A DNA stretch of 13,571 nt from Cyclobacteriaceae bacterium (GTDB lineage: Bacteria > Bacteroidota > Bacteroidia > Cytophagales > Cyclobacteriaceae): contig JANQPK010000259.1 of assembly GCA_028289505.1 (NCBI GenBank), forward strand, positions 1-13,571, given 5' to 3'. This document shows, piece after piece, positions 6,545-13,571 of this stretch (positions within the stretch are counted from its first letter, which is position 1; each line of letters starts with the position of its first letter). Position numbers and translations under genes: made by a program. The notes under the pieces are model-generated. The model was not told where the DNA came from. It ran no database searches and saw nothing but the letters and a program-made list of their open reading frames with translations.

Positions 6545-7351
6545 ATGAATCGAAGGGAATTTATTAGATCATCTCTGGTTTCAACTGGTTCGGTATGTCT
6601 GGCATCTGTTGGCATATCTGCAAATCCTGGAACCACACACATCTTGTCGTTGAGTTTTGATGACGGCTTTAAAAACTCATTTTATAGGATTGCAGAGATT
6701 CATGAAAATTATGGGTTAAAAGCTTGCTTAAATGTTATTGCTACTGGACATGAAAAAAGCTTCAACACTGAGCCTACTTGGATTCCACAAAAATTACTAG
6801 GTGATTTTAATGATTGGAACAAACTCAATGAACGCGGACATGAAATCATGCCGCACACCTGGGAACATTTGAACCTCACTGAGATACCCTATGAAAAGGG
6901 CCAGGAGAATATTGACAAATGCCTGAGTTATTTTAAAGATAATCTCATCGGATACACTGATAAAGGAGCGGTATACAACTTCGCGTATAATGCATCAACC
7001 CCTGAATTGGAAGATTACGCCATGTCCAAAGTATCTGCAATACGTACTGGTGGATGGTTGGTATTAAAAGATTCTAAGGTCAATAAGTTTCCTGTGAATG
7101 AGCTTCCCCTCCGGCTTGGTTGTTGGGGTGATGGCCCGGGTTTTTGCGATGATTATATAGAAATGGAAATCAATGAGTTTTTAGCGGGTAGAGGAGGATG
7201 GTTAATCTTAAATCTCCATGGGCTAGATGATGAGGGATGGGGTCCGATCAGCTCCAATTATCTAGATAATCTTCTTAAGAGACTCATAAAAATCGACTTT
7301 CTTTCAGTCCAGCCAACAGGGGAAATAGTGGCGATGAGCGGGGTTTACTGA
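6545..7351 (+). CDS. Tat-exported polysaccharide deacetylase-like protein (NodB fold)
   Basis: This 268-residue protein starts NRREFIRSS, a twin-arginine leader followed by a short hydrophobic stretch. The NodB blocks are partly kept: SFDDG (37-41) with Asp39/Asp40, HTWEH (104-108) giving the two zinc histidines, and LNLHG (222-226) with His225. The usual third block R-x-P-Y/F is replaced by NFAYNAS at about 145-151, so substrate handling differs from chitin or peptidoglycan deacetylases. The ATG at 6545 is preferred over an in-frame TTG at 6539 because it lies 9 nt after AAGGA (6531-6535) and starts exactly at the Tat leader; it follows the previous stop by 2 nt. It is the last gene of the operon, and its end overlaps the convergent gene by 7 nt. 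Expected role: removing N- or O-acetyl groups, or a related carbohydrate de-esterification. Confidence 0.85.
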   Translation: MNRREFIRSSLVSTGSVCLASVGISANPGTTHILSLSFDDGFKNSFYRIAEIHENYGLKACLNVIATGHEKSFNTEPTWIPQKLLGDFNDWNKLNERGHEIMPHTWEHLNLTEIPYEKGQENIDKCLSYFKDNLIGYTDKGAVYNFAYNASTPELEDYAMSKVSAIRTGGWLVLKDSKVNKFPVNELPLRLGCWGDGPGFCDDYIEMEINEFLAGRGGWLILNLHGLDDEGWGPISSNYLDNLLKRLIKIDFLSVQPTGEIVAMSGVY

Positions 7352-8625
7352 ATGTGGATCTGCTTAAGTTCTAAGTCAAACAGCTTACTGGTTATTTGCT
7401 CTAATTGATCCTGGGGACCGGTTAAGTGTACCGTACTATGAATGTGCTTTATGGACTGGTGTTGAGTCAATTTAGCCGCTGGAGATGAGCTTTCTATTTC
7501 GTAAAAGGGACCTAATTGCCCTCCATCCGCCAAAGGTCCATCATTATAGGCATTTACCGCATCACCCTCAAAAGGTTCATCCTGAAGCTCCCATAATGAA
7601 TTAACATACCCCATTTTAGGATCGGGTTCAGTGAAATAGGCCAAAGTCAACACCTGATTTTTCGAATCATAGCTGGCTGCCAAGAGTAAGGCTCGCTTTG
7701 GGGATATTCCAATTTTACCCCTGCTTTTACCGTCGGCCTTATACATAATCAACCCTTTCTCTTCCAATATCAACAGTCTGTCTGCGGGTATTTCACTACC
7801 ATCAAAACGATAGTCTGTTAGGATTTTTCCCAACTCGGATTCTGGCCCCTTTTTAAAGGGAACTATTACATAGGTATCGTCACTGGGGTTGAGCATGCTC
7901 AAAATCCAAATGGATAACATACCTGACTTCTCATTCCAGGCCTGCTCGCCAATATTGGTCAACGTATTATCGGTTTCGAACCCCACCACCTCAATTCCTT
8001 GATCCAATGGCATCCCAATTAACTGGGCGATTTGGTCTCTGGAGAGCATGCTCACTTTTCTTTCTATAAGAAGGTCAAAGATAGTCCCGGAATAATTGCT
8101 TAACTGCATCTGCTTTTTAAAGCGGACCTGATTAGAACTCTGATCAGTCACCTCAAAAGGTTCTGTATCTAATTCTTTGGGTACAAACCAATTATCGAAT
8201 TCAAAGGATGTGCCTGGCTTAAAGAATATGGAAAATTGACCTCCCTCAGGACCCAACCAAATGCGTTCTTCTCCACCCACAGGGTTAAAATGTTCCAGGG
8301 TCTTACCGGATGCGATTAAGTCGTAGTTGAGCCATCCAAAGCTCTGTCCCGATCCTGCTTTGACTGAACTGGTCATTACCCTTCCCTGGAGCGTAGGGGC
8401 CACAGCGACCCTTCCGGCATCATCGTCAGACAGTTCAATGATCTCCAAGTGCTTCCTTAAAAAAGCCACATCGCTTTCATAGTTATCGGAAGATACCACT
8501 TGAGATTCTGTTTTAGCTGACGATAGTTCAGTATCGGATTCTTTTTCAGGATTCTGATTGCATGAGGTCGCCACAATAAACAGCCACAGTAATAAGAAAA
8601 TCGGGTTTTGGTCTTGTACCATCAT
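7345..8625 (-). CDS. Lipoprotein of the DUF6786 type, function unknown
   Basis: This 426-residue protein has a leader ending in VATSC (Cys22), so it is a predicted lipoprotein, followed by an acidic Ser/Glu-rich linker to about residue 50. The conserved part opens with GRVAVAPTLQGRVMTSS (71-87), then SFGWLN (95-100) and the block GGEERIWLGPEGGQFSIFF (117-135). I match these from memory to the DUF6786 family found in Bacteroidota and Planctomycetes; the fold may be an aldose-mutarotase-like beta sandwich, which is inference. No catalytic motif is recognised. It starts ATG-ATG at 8625/8622, and either could be used. It follows the glycosidase-like gene by 10 nt on the same strand and is surely co-transcribed. 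Its stop lies inside the tail of the plus-strand deacetylase gene. Confidence 0.82.
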   Translation of the reverse strand: MMVQDQNPIFLLLWLFIVATSCNQNPEKESDTELSSAKTESQVVSSDNYESDVAFLRKHLEIIELSDDDAGRVAVAPTLQGRVMTSSVKAGSGQSFGWLNYDLIASGKTLEHFNPVGGEERIWLGPEGGQFSIFFKPGTSFEFDNWFVPKELDTEPFEVTDQSSNQVRFKKQMQLSNYSGTIFDLLIERKVSMLSRDQIAQLIGMPLDQGIEVVGFETDNTLTNIGEQAWNEKSGMLSIWILSMLNPSDDTYVIVPFKKGPESELGKILTDYRFDGSEIPADRLLILEEKGLIMYKADGKSRGKIGISPKRALLLAASYDSKNQVLTLAYFTEPDPKMGYVNSLWELQDEPFEGDAVNAYNDGPLADGGQLGPFYEIESSSPAAKLTQHQSIKHIHSTVHLTGPQDQLEQITSKLFDLELKQIHIQ

Positions 8626-8635
8626 GTTTTAAAAG

Positions 8636-10912
8636 TTATCGATAAATAACCACCTCTTTTTCCGGATCAAGTTCAATAGTAACCAAACGACCAGCTGGGA
8701 TTTTGCCTAATGTTTCAGCATCTCCAGAAATATTTAAATCCCCCTCAAAGCTCGAAACTTTGAGTGATATGGTGCTAGCGCCATTGGGATGGATTACCAG
8801 ACGAAGATGGCCATCGTTTCTATGCCCATCTATAGTGATACCGTTAATGGTAGTTATACCCTTAAAATCAATACTATCCTCTTTCCAATCAGGCATCAAA
8901 GCTGCAAAAACTTCCACATAACCCCTCCAATCCTGAACCAGGGCATCCGTGTAGGCCTGTTGGTAGAGTCCATGGGTGACAAAATAATAAGCTAAATGAA
9001 CCGTCCATCTTTCCCAAAAGGTATATTCATAGAATTGAATCCATCGTGGATCGGCCTGTGCACAAAACTGAGGAGCAGTCATATCTCGCGCAAACGATTC
9101 TCCTTGTCCCAATCTACTGGAGGCTAAAGCAAAGGCTGCATAGGTCCAACCATGTGATACAGGTTTTTGCGCCTGTGTAGTAAGGTAATAACGATTTTCA
9201 AATGCTTTTAGCAATGGTGTTTCCTGAGCTCTATCAGCCATAGGTACGAAAGTGACGGCATTGAGTTGAACCGGATGTTTTTGGCTATTTGGTGGGCGAT
9301 TATCTCCTTCGTAGGTAGCATAATACCCATAATCATTTAGTAATTCCCCACGTTCATAGCCTTTATCCAGGATTTTTTGTACCCGAGCTTTGAGTTCGGA
9401 GTCTTGGTCCGGGAATAGCTGGATGGCATTGTGATAAAGTCTTGCGGCATATTCTGCACTATAAGACGCGCAAAGTAGGTTCTTGCTACTGGGGAGTTTA
9501 TTAGCTTCATCCTGTCCTGCTGCGTGGTGGTGATTTACGTCGAAGGTTCCCTTGTCATTTGCATGACTTACATTTGAGTAAAAGCGCCATACTTCCTTGA
9601 TTATGGGGAAATATTTCTCCAGGAATTCTAAATCGTTGGTCCTTTGATAATAGTGCCACACCATGGCCGCGACGTAGACCGGGTTGTGTATTTCATAGGA
9701 ATCGTTACCCACAACTCCATTTTTTTCAAATTCATCCCACTGATCAAATGGAGGTGTCCAGGGATAAAACCCTCCTTCCACTTCCATGATTCGTTTGCTG
9801 TATCTGAGCACCTCTGGAAGTATATCCAGCCAGTATTGCATGGATAGTTTATAACGCTCGAAATGTCCCGACCTCAGTAGATTCTCGGCTACATAATAGA
9901 CGTCTTGGGGAAAGGTGAATCCCCATACGTTAGCGTTCATGCCAGTAGGGATCAAAGCCTTAGTGGGTACTACTGGGAAATTGCTGAGGTTGTAATAGTT
10001 ACCCCGATTCCAGATGTGGTTTCCACGCTCCTCCGGTAAACTAACCCATGATCGTTCCCAGTTGCTATGCCAGGAGTTAATATGACTTTGGTATAATTCC
10101 GAATAGCTCTGATCAGTTACCTGATTTTCAGGGTAGTCATCCCTGGGAACCCATATTTTCAGCACGGTTTCTTCTTCTGAGAGCTCAACCTGTAAGGTGG
10201 ATCCATCTATTTTAAAATCGGCATTTGCGGTTACTTTCCATTTGGTTTCTACCATATTGGTAGTAGAAGTGATCTCAACCCTGCCTTCGACAAGTTTCAT
10301 ATCAATCAAAGATGAATCTGGTTTCCAGGGCCAGGAAGATTGAGTAGCAGCAGTTTGACAATTGATCTGCAGTACTAAATATTTATCTGGATCGGATGCC
10401 CTACGGTCAATCTTCATTACCAACAGACCTGGGATGGTCTGGTGTGCAAAGCTGGTTATCTTAGTCTTTCCGAAAAGATCGTATTCCGTGGTTAGTACCC
10501 CCGAATAAATATCCAATTCCTGTTTATACCCACTGGTTTCCATCATATTCAGCAGTGAACTGCCATCCTTAAAACCTGCTGTAATGTAGGCTAGAGGTAA
10601 CATGGCCTGACGGGTAGTTTGTGGGTGCATATAATAGTGACCGGCATAACCCAAAACTGTTCTTCCCTGAGGAGTACCTGTTTTTGGTAAATGTTGAAAA
10701 CCAGTGTGATCAAAGCACCCTCCAATTATCCCATTGGACAGGTAGGGAGGCACCAGGGGAATCCCCGATTGAAATGAAGCGGAATCATAAATTATATTCG
10801 ATTTCCTGATGATTGCAGAGGCATCCAATTCCTTTACGAGAGGCACAGACTCACTGCAGGAGACATACATGACGGTGGTCAGCAATATGATCAGGAGCTT
10901 TAAATGATGCAT
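8636..10912 (-). CDS. Lipoprotein six-hairpin glycosidase, GH65-like
   Basis: This 758-residue exported protein has a leader ending YVSC (Cys19), giving a predicted lipoprotein. An N-terminal beta-sandwich domain (about 30-270) starts with SNGIIGGCFDHTGF, as in GH65/GH95 enzymes. A linker leads to an (alpha/alpha)6 barrel (about 300-680) containing WGFTFPQDVYYVAENLLRSGH, EIHNPVYVAAMVWHYYQRTND and GQDEAN at 466-471. A small C-terminal beta domain has ITIDGHRNDGHL. GQDEA aligns with the GH65 catalytic block GPDEYH, making Glu469 the candidate general acid. Overall similarity is loose and the GH65 FWDTE motif is changed to TFPQD, so it may form a separate subfamily or use another substrate. Clan-level assignment is fairly firm; the reaction (hydrolysis or phosphorolysis of a glucoside) is not. 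It heads a two-gene transcript with the DUF6786-type gene. No ribosome-binding site is seen. Confidence 0.8.
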   Translation of the reverse strand: MHHLKLLIILLTTVMYVSCSESVPLVKELDASAIIRKSNIIYDSASFQSGIPLVPPYLSNGIIGGCFDHTGFQHLPKTGTPQGRTVLGYAGHYYMHPQTTRQAMLPLAYITAGFKDGSSLLNMMETSGYKQELDIYSGVLTTEYDLFGKTKITSFAHQTIPGLLVMKIDRRASDPDKYLVLQINCQTAATQSSWPWKPDSSLIDMKLVEGRVEITSTTNMVETKWKVTANADFKIDGSTLQVELSEEETVLKIWVPRDDYPENQVTDQSYSELYQSHINSWHSNWERSWVSLPEERGNHIWNRGNYYNLSNFPVVPTKALIPTGMNANVWGFTFPQDVYYVAENLLRSGHFERYKLSMQYWLDILPEVLRYSKRIMEVEGGFYPWTPPFDQWDEFEKNGVVGNDSYEIHNPVYVAAMVWHYYQRTNDLEFLEKYFPIIKEVWRFYSNVSHANDKGTFDVNHHHAAGQDEANKLPSSKNLLCASYSAEYAARLYHNAIQLFPDQDSELKARVQKILDKGYERGELLNDYGYYATYEGDNRPPNSQKHPVQLNAVTFVPMADRAQETPLLKAFENRYYLTTQAQKPVSHGWTYAAFALASSRLGQGESFARDMTAPQFCAQADPRWIQFYEYTFWERWTVHLAYYFVTHGLYQQAYTDALVQDWRGYVEVFAALMPDWKEDSIDFKGITTINGITIDGHRNDGHLRLVIHPNGASTISLKVSSFEGDLNISGDAETLGKIPAGRLVTIELDPEKEVVIYR

Positions 10913-11017
10913 GATTAAATCTGAATGGGCCCGGCACTAAAGTAAGGAACCTCTTCCTGCTAAGCATTATTTTTGACAGGCTTTTGTCATCTTTAGTTGA
11001 ATTACCATATTGTACGC
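10913..11017. promoter_or_regulatory. Divergent promoter region between the glycosidase and EEP genes
   Basis: These 105 bp must hold the promoters for both outward genes. On the minus strand, TACTTTAG (plus coordinates 10937-10944) is one mismatch from the Bacteroidota -7 element TAnnTTTG, but no matching -33 TTTG is seen. An inverted repeat TGACA-N6-TGTCA lies at 10974-10989 and could be an operator. No sugar-regulator site or riboswitch is recognised. Confidence 0.35.
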
Positions 11018-11857
11018 ATGATTGCCTACACCAGAAACCTGATCAAAATTATTCTCTTTTTCTTTGCCATAAACCTTTCGGGTTACGCTCAAGACAAGTC
11101 ACTTCGGTTAAAGGTTTTAAGCTACAATATACATTATGGGGTTGGAATGGATTCTAAAAGGGATCTTAAGCGTATCGCTGATGTAATCAATAGGGTGAAC
11201 CCTGATGTGGTGGGCTTGCAGGAGGTTTCAGATTCATCGATGGTTGCAGAGCTTGGTAGAATGACAGATATGCATGGGGTATTTGGTGCTTCTACGGAAA
11301 AGGAGCCGCCAAACCTCTATCGTCTGTTAGGAATTCCCGTGCCTGTAGCACAATTACACTATGGTGATGGAATTCTATCCAAACATCCTTTTCAATTCAT
11401 TGGAAACCTTTCGATCCCAAGTGCAAGCAGCAGCAGGTACCAGGCCATGTGCATTGAGTTGCATATGCCAAATGATCAGCAAACCACCTTAAGGTTTATC
11501 ACCACGCATTTTGATTATTTGGAAACCATTGGATCCAAACTCTCCAGAAAGGCTGCGATTGAAGTAATAGAGCAGGCTTTTATTGATGACCGCCAGGATA
11601 TCTCCTACATTCTAACTGGTGATTTGAATGCTACCCCAGAATCGGAAGTCTTGAGCAATCTGGCAGCAAAGGGGTGGGTCCACAAGGATTTTGGTAAAGA
11701 CTTGTCTACAGTTCCTACGGTGTCTCCCACTAAACAGATAGATTACGTACTAGTTAGACCGGAGACCAGCTGGCGAATTATTGATGTTGAAGTCATTCAG
11801 GAGCAACAGGCCTCCGATCATCTACCTATCCTGATGACCTTGGAATGTACTCCATAA
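11018..11857 (+). CDS. Secreted endonuclease/exonuclease/phosphatase-family protein (first paralogue)
   Basis: This 279-residue metal-dependent phosphoesterase of the EEP fold (DNase I, sphingomyelinase and inositol-phosphatase superfamily) has a signal peptide at residues 1-25, ending GYAQ. Catalytic residues are Asn37 (LSYNIHYG), Glu69 (VGLQEV), His164 (ITTHFDY), Asp202 and Asn204 (TGDLNATP), Asp242 (QIDYV) and Asp267-His268 (ASDHLPI). A central 12-15 residue insert, EKEPPNLYRLLGIPVPV (95-111), is absent from the second copy. An in-frame TTG at 10997 would add 7 residues before the signal peptide, so the ATG at 11018 is preferred. It is divergent from the glycosidase-like gene and ends 8 nt from the stop of a convergent paralogue. 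Secretion favours a role in cleaving phospholipid head groups, inositol phosphates or extracellular DNA; the substrate is not determinable. Confidence 0.88.
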   Translation: MIAYTRNLIKIILFFFAINLSGYAQDKSLRLKVLSYNIHYGVGMDSKRDLKRIADVINRVNPDVVGLQEVSDSSMVAELGRMTDMHGVFGASTEKEPPNLYRLLGIPVPVAQLHYGDGILSKHPFQFIGNLSIPSASSSRYQAMCIELHMPNDQQTTLRFITTHFDYLETIGSKLSRKAAIEVIEQAFIDDRQDISYILTGDLNATPESEVLSNLAAKGWVHKDFGKDLSTVPTVSPTKQIDYVLVRPETSWRIIDVEVIQEQQASDHLPILMTLECTP

Positions 11858-11865
11858 ACGCCAGG

Positions 11866-12663
11866 TCAGTCCAACAATTCCAGGGTAACCATGTAGGCGC
11901 AGTGATCAGAGGCTATCTCATCACAGATCACCTGGGTACTAAGCACTTTCCAAGGATCGGCTGGTCGGTACATAATATAGTCGATTTTACGCTTTGGGTT
12001 ATCAGAGGGGCTGGTCGGTTGGGGAGTGGAGTATCCGTAAGATGCCACCCAGTGCTCCATCAGAATATTCATGGGTTCGCTTCCAGGAACTGCGTTGAGA
12101 TCTCCTGCCAGTATGGAGGGATAAGCGTTATCAGCAAATGCCTCATTGATCTTTCGAGCCTGTGCAATCCTATCCACAGGATCCCGTAAATGATCAAGGT
12201 GGGTGCCGATAAAGGCGATAGTATCTTTTGAAGGTAATACTGTCACCACCTCCAGAGCGGCCCTGGGCTCATTCCCGGAAGTATAGGGTAAGGCTACATT
12301 GCGTGTCAGGAGAAAAGTGTGCTTAGACAAAATTCCCTCACCATATTCGCCTCCATCGTAATCCATGGCTTTGCCAAATAATGGAGCCATTTTGGTTCTC
12401 AGCCCCAACTCCGTAGCCAGGTCATAATTTTTAGCCCTGTCGGTTTGGAAATCCACTTCCTGCAAAGCCACCAGGTCCGGATCGGCTTCGATAATTACCC
12501 TGGCAATCACATCCAGATTGAAGTCACCTTTGGTGGTGGCTCCATGAAGGATATTAAAGGTCATCACTTTTATTACCTGGTCGGATTGAGTTGATTGAGC
12601 CCAGCAGTTGGTAGCGGAGGCCAGTAGCATCACTGGCAACAGAAGCACAGACTTTATATCCAT
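11866..12663 (-). CDS. Secreted endonuclease/exonuclease/phosphatase-family protein (second paralogue)
   Basis: This 265-residue EEP protein has a signal peptide to about residue 23 (LLASATNCWAQ); Cys20 is probably not a lipobox. The same residues are kept as in the first copy: Asn37 (MTFNILHG), Glu69 (VALQEV), His155 (IGTHLDH), Asp188 and Asn190 (AGDLNAVP), Asp228 (KIDYI) and Asp253-His254 (ASDHCAY). The block GEGILSKH (108-115) matches GDGILSKH in the first copy. The THLDHLRDP segment resembles the secreted EEP subgroup near inositol/sphingolipid phosphodiesterases more than DNases. The ATG at 12663 is preferred over a GTG at 12672 that adds three residues. It is transcribed towards the first copy. 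No ribosome-binding site is evident. Confidence 0.88.
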   Translation of the reverse strand: MDIKSVLLLPVMLLASATNCWAQSTQSDQVIKVMTFNILHGATTKGDFNLDVIARVIIEADPDLVALQEVDFQTDRAKNYDLATELGLRTKMAPLFGKAMDYDGGEYGEGILSKHTFLLTRNVALPYTSGNEPRAALEVVTVLPSKDTIAFIGTHLDHLRDPVDRIAQARKINEAFADNAYPSILAGDLNAVPGSEPMNILMEHWVASYGYSTPQPTSPSDNPKRKIDYIMYRPADPWKVLSTQVICDEIASDHCAYMVTLELLD

Positions 12664-12825
12664 AGTATACACGGTATTCTATCTTTAAGAGGCATTGCCC
12701 AACTCCCAACTCTTAATGCTCAACCCGGAATCAAAAATCTTTAATTACCTAATCGTCAATCAACCAATCCCATTCCCTCATTCCCCCATTCCCCCATTCC
12801 CTCATTCCCTCATTCCCCCATTCTC
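12664..12825. other. Intergenic spacer with cytosine-rich repeats
   Basis: This short spacer holds the leader of the second EEP gene and the 3' untranslated region of the cytochrome gene. It contains a small direct repeat, CCCAACT twice at about 12699-12713, and runs into the 8-bp tandem repeat array. No gene or RNA is recognised. Plus-strand translation of the array gives only Pro/Phe/His/Ser low complexity. Confidence 0.6.
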
Positions 12826-12834
12826 TCATTCCCC
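12771..12834. repeat. Eight-copy tandem 8-bp repeat, CATTCCC(C/T)
   Basis: Eight back-to-back units of 8 bp follow CATTCCCY; seven fit exactly and one has CATTCTCT (12819-12826). On the minus strand, which is the coding strand of the neighbouring cytochrome gene, the units read RGGGAATG, giving seven runs of at least three G spaced by 4-5 nt, a pattern able to form a G-quadruplex in DNA or in the transcript's 3' region. The stop codon of the cytochrome gene (12826-12828) lies inside the array. Confidence 0.9.
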
Positions 12835-13571
12835 CTTCCCATACACTTCATGCTCCAAATTTCCTCCGGAGACCAGATAAGCCATCAGGTCCAGCAATTC
12901 TTCTTCATTGAGCCGATTGATCAAGCCACCGGGCATCAGGGATACTGGTGAGGGCTCGCTGGAAGCAATGTTGCCTGAGGCAATGGCAGTTTCGTGGGAT
13001 AGATTGAAAGGGTTGGTGGCAATATATACGGAATCGTCAGTAGTGCGTAGGGTCCTGCCAATCACGGTGTTGCCATCATTCATGGTGTAAAGCGTGGCTC
13101 CATATTGATCCGATATGGTAGCGCTGGGAAACATCATGGCATAAAGCATATCCCGGGTAGAGAACCGGGTTCCTGCTTGTGTCAAATCTGGCCCTACATT
13201 GCCACCCTGCCCATTCATAACGTGGCAGTTAGAGCACAACAATGCTTGGAACAGCTCATCTCCCCGTTGTAAAGAGCGGTTATGCAGCCCAGAGTGGAGT
13301 AAAACCTGGGCCTCTCGCATCTCCCATTCGCGCCCGGGACCTTCAGGCTGAGGCACATCGGGATTCACCATAGTGGTTTGCAAAAGTGACTCTCCCGATA
13401 ATTCTGCTAGCCGTTTTTTTTCACTTTCCGGTACTTTGGACAAGGCGCGTTGCCTCATTTTTTCCACAAACCCTTTATAACTATTACCGCCGCTTTTCTG
13501 CAGTGCGCGGTAGAACCAGGTAAAGTAGCGCTGTCGAAGTTCCGGGGTCCATCCTGAGTCCAGGTTGCTCA
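12826..13571 (-). CDS. C-terminal part of a cytochrome c-type putative heme-binding protein (5' end outside window)
   Basis: The frame is open to the right edge, giving the last 247 residues of a larger exported protein. The visible part starts SNLDSGWTPELRQRYFTWFY, a helical segment that precedes the heme domain in Bacteroidota/Planctomycetes multidomain proteins of this type. A heme c motif CSNCH follows at 112-116 of the visible part, then GPDLT and the distal Met at about 212 (SLMPGG), then LNEEELLDLMAYLVSGG. This matches the putative heme-binding domain TIGR02603 from memory. Such domains often end ThuA-, auracyanin- or PQQ/dehydrogenase-like proteins and pass electrons in the periplasm; the catalytic N-terminal part is not in view. 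GTG at 13465-13467 is a Val codon within the gene, not a start. The last residues GKGE and the stop are encoded within the repeat array. Confidence 0.85.
   Translation of the reverse strand, partial: SNLDSGWTPELRQRYFTWFYRALQKSGGNSYKGFVEKMRQRALSKVPESEKKRLAELSGESLLQTTMVNPDVPQPEGPGREWEMREAQVLLHSGLHNRSLQRGDELFQALLCSNCHVMNGQGGNVGPDLTQAGTRFSTRDMLYAMMFPSATISDQYGATLYTMNDGNTVIGRTLRTTDDSVYIATNPFNLSHETAIASGNIASSEPSPVSLMPGGLINRLNEEELLDLMAYLVSGGNLEHEVYGKGE

Noticed and set aside
11845..12189. 114-codon plus-strand frame over the second EEP gene
   Set aside because: It is antisense to a gene with all EEP catalytic residues; its composition is that of a shadow frame.
12771..12834. CRISPR-like array
   Set aside because: The repeats are 8 bp and directly adjacent, with no spacers and no cas genes; this is a simple tandem repeat.
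12695..12880. Plus-strand frame rich in Pro, Phe, His and Ser
   Set aside because: It is only the translation of the 8-bp repeat array plus antisense of the cytochrome gene.

Overview
The window looks like chromosome from a Bacteroidota bacterium, probably an environmental or marine member of the Cytophagia/Saprospiria type. Evidence for this is the moderate-to-low GC, ribosome-binding sites that are weak or absent before most genes, many exported proteins with lipobox or twin-arginine leaders, a short Crp/Fnr regulator with the ETLSRI recognition helix common in that phylum, and a heme-binding C-terminal domain of the type shared by Bacteroidota and Planctomycetes. No tRNA, rRNA, insertion sequence, phage gene or CRISPR array is visible. 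The assignment is inference, because no marker gene is present.

Left part, plus strand (230-7351). A single-domain PAS protein with a degenerate LOV signature is followed by a Crp/Fnr-family regulator. The regulator leads into a tightly spaced run of six genes: a lipoprotein alpha/beta hydrolase of the dienelactone-hydrolase/PAF-acetylhydrolase type, a zinc alcohol dehydrogenase resembling the clade annotated as phosphonate-catabolism associated, a Tat-exported metallophosphoesterase, an epoxide-hydrolase-like enzyme, a second exported alpha/beta hydrolase, and a Tat-exported polysaccharide-deacetylase-like protein. A perfect FNR-type palindrome, TTGAT-N4-ATCAA, lies directly after the regulator's stop codon and before the six genes. 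The regulator carries the E-x-x-S-R residues that FNR uses to read this half-site. A regulator-plus-regulon arrangement is therefore well supported, though unproven.

Middle, minus strand (10912-7345). Two lipoproteins lie 10 nt apart: a large six-hairpin glycosidase resembling GH65 and a protein I place in the DUF6786 group. The stop of the second overlaps the end of the deacetylase gene by 7 nt, tail to tail.

Right part. Two secreted endonuclease/exonuclease/phosphatase (EEP) proteins, clearly paralogous, face each other tail to tail with 8 nt between them. After a gap containing eight copies of an 8-bp repeat (G-rich on the minus strand, with the next gene's stop codon inside it) comes the C-terminal part of a cytochrome c-type heme-binding protein that runs off the right edge.

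Taken together, nine of the twelve recognised genes encode hydrolases (three alpha/beta hydrolases, a metallophosphoesterase, a deacetylase-like protein, a glycosidase-like protein, two EEP proteins) or an uncharacterised exported partner, and most are predicted to be exported. The window is best read as a periplasm/outer-surface catabolic region for a phosphorylated or esterified carbohydrate or lipid compound. The substrate cannot be told from sequence.
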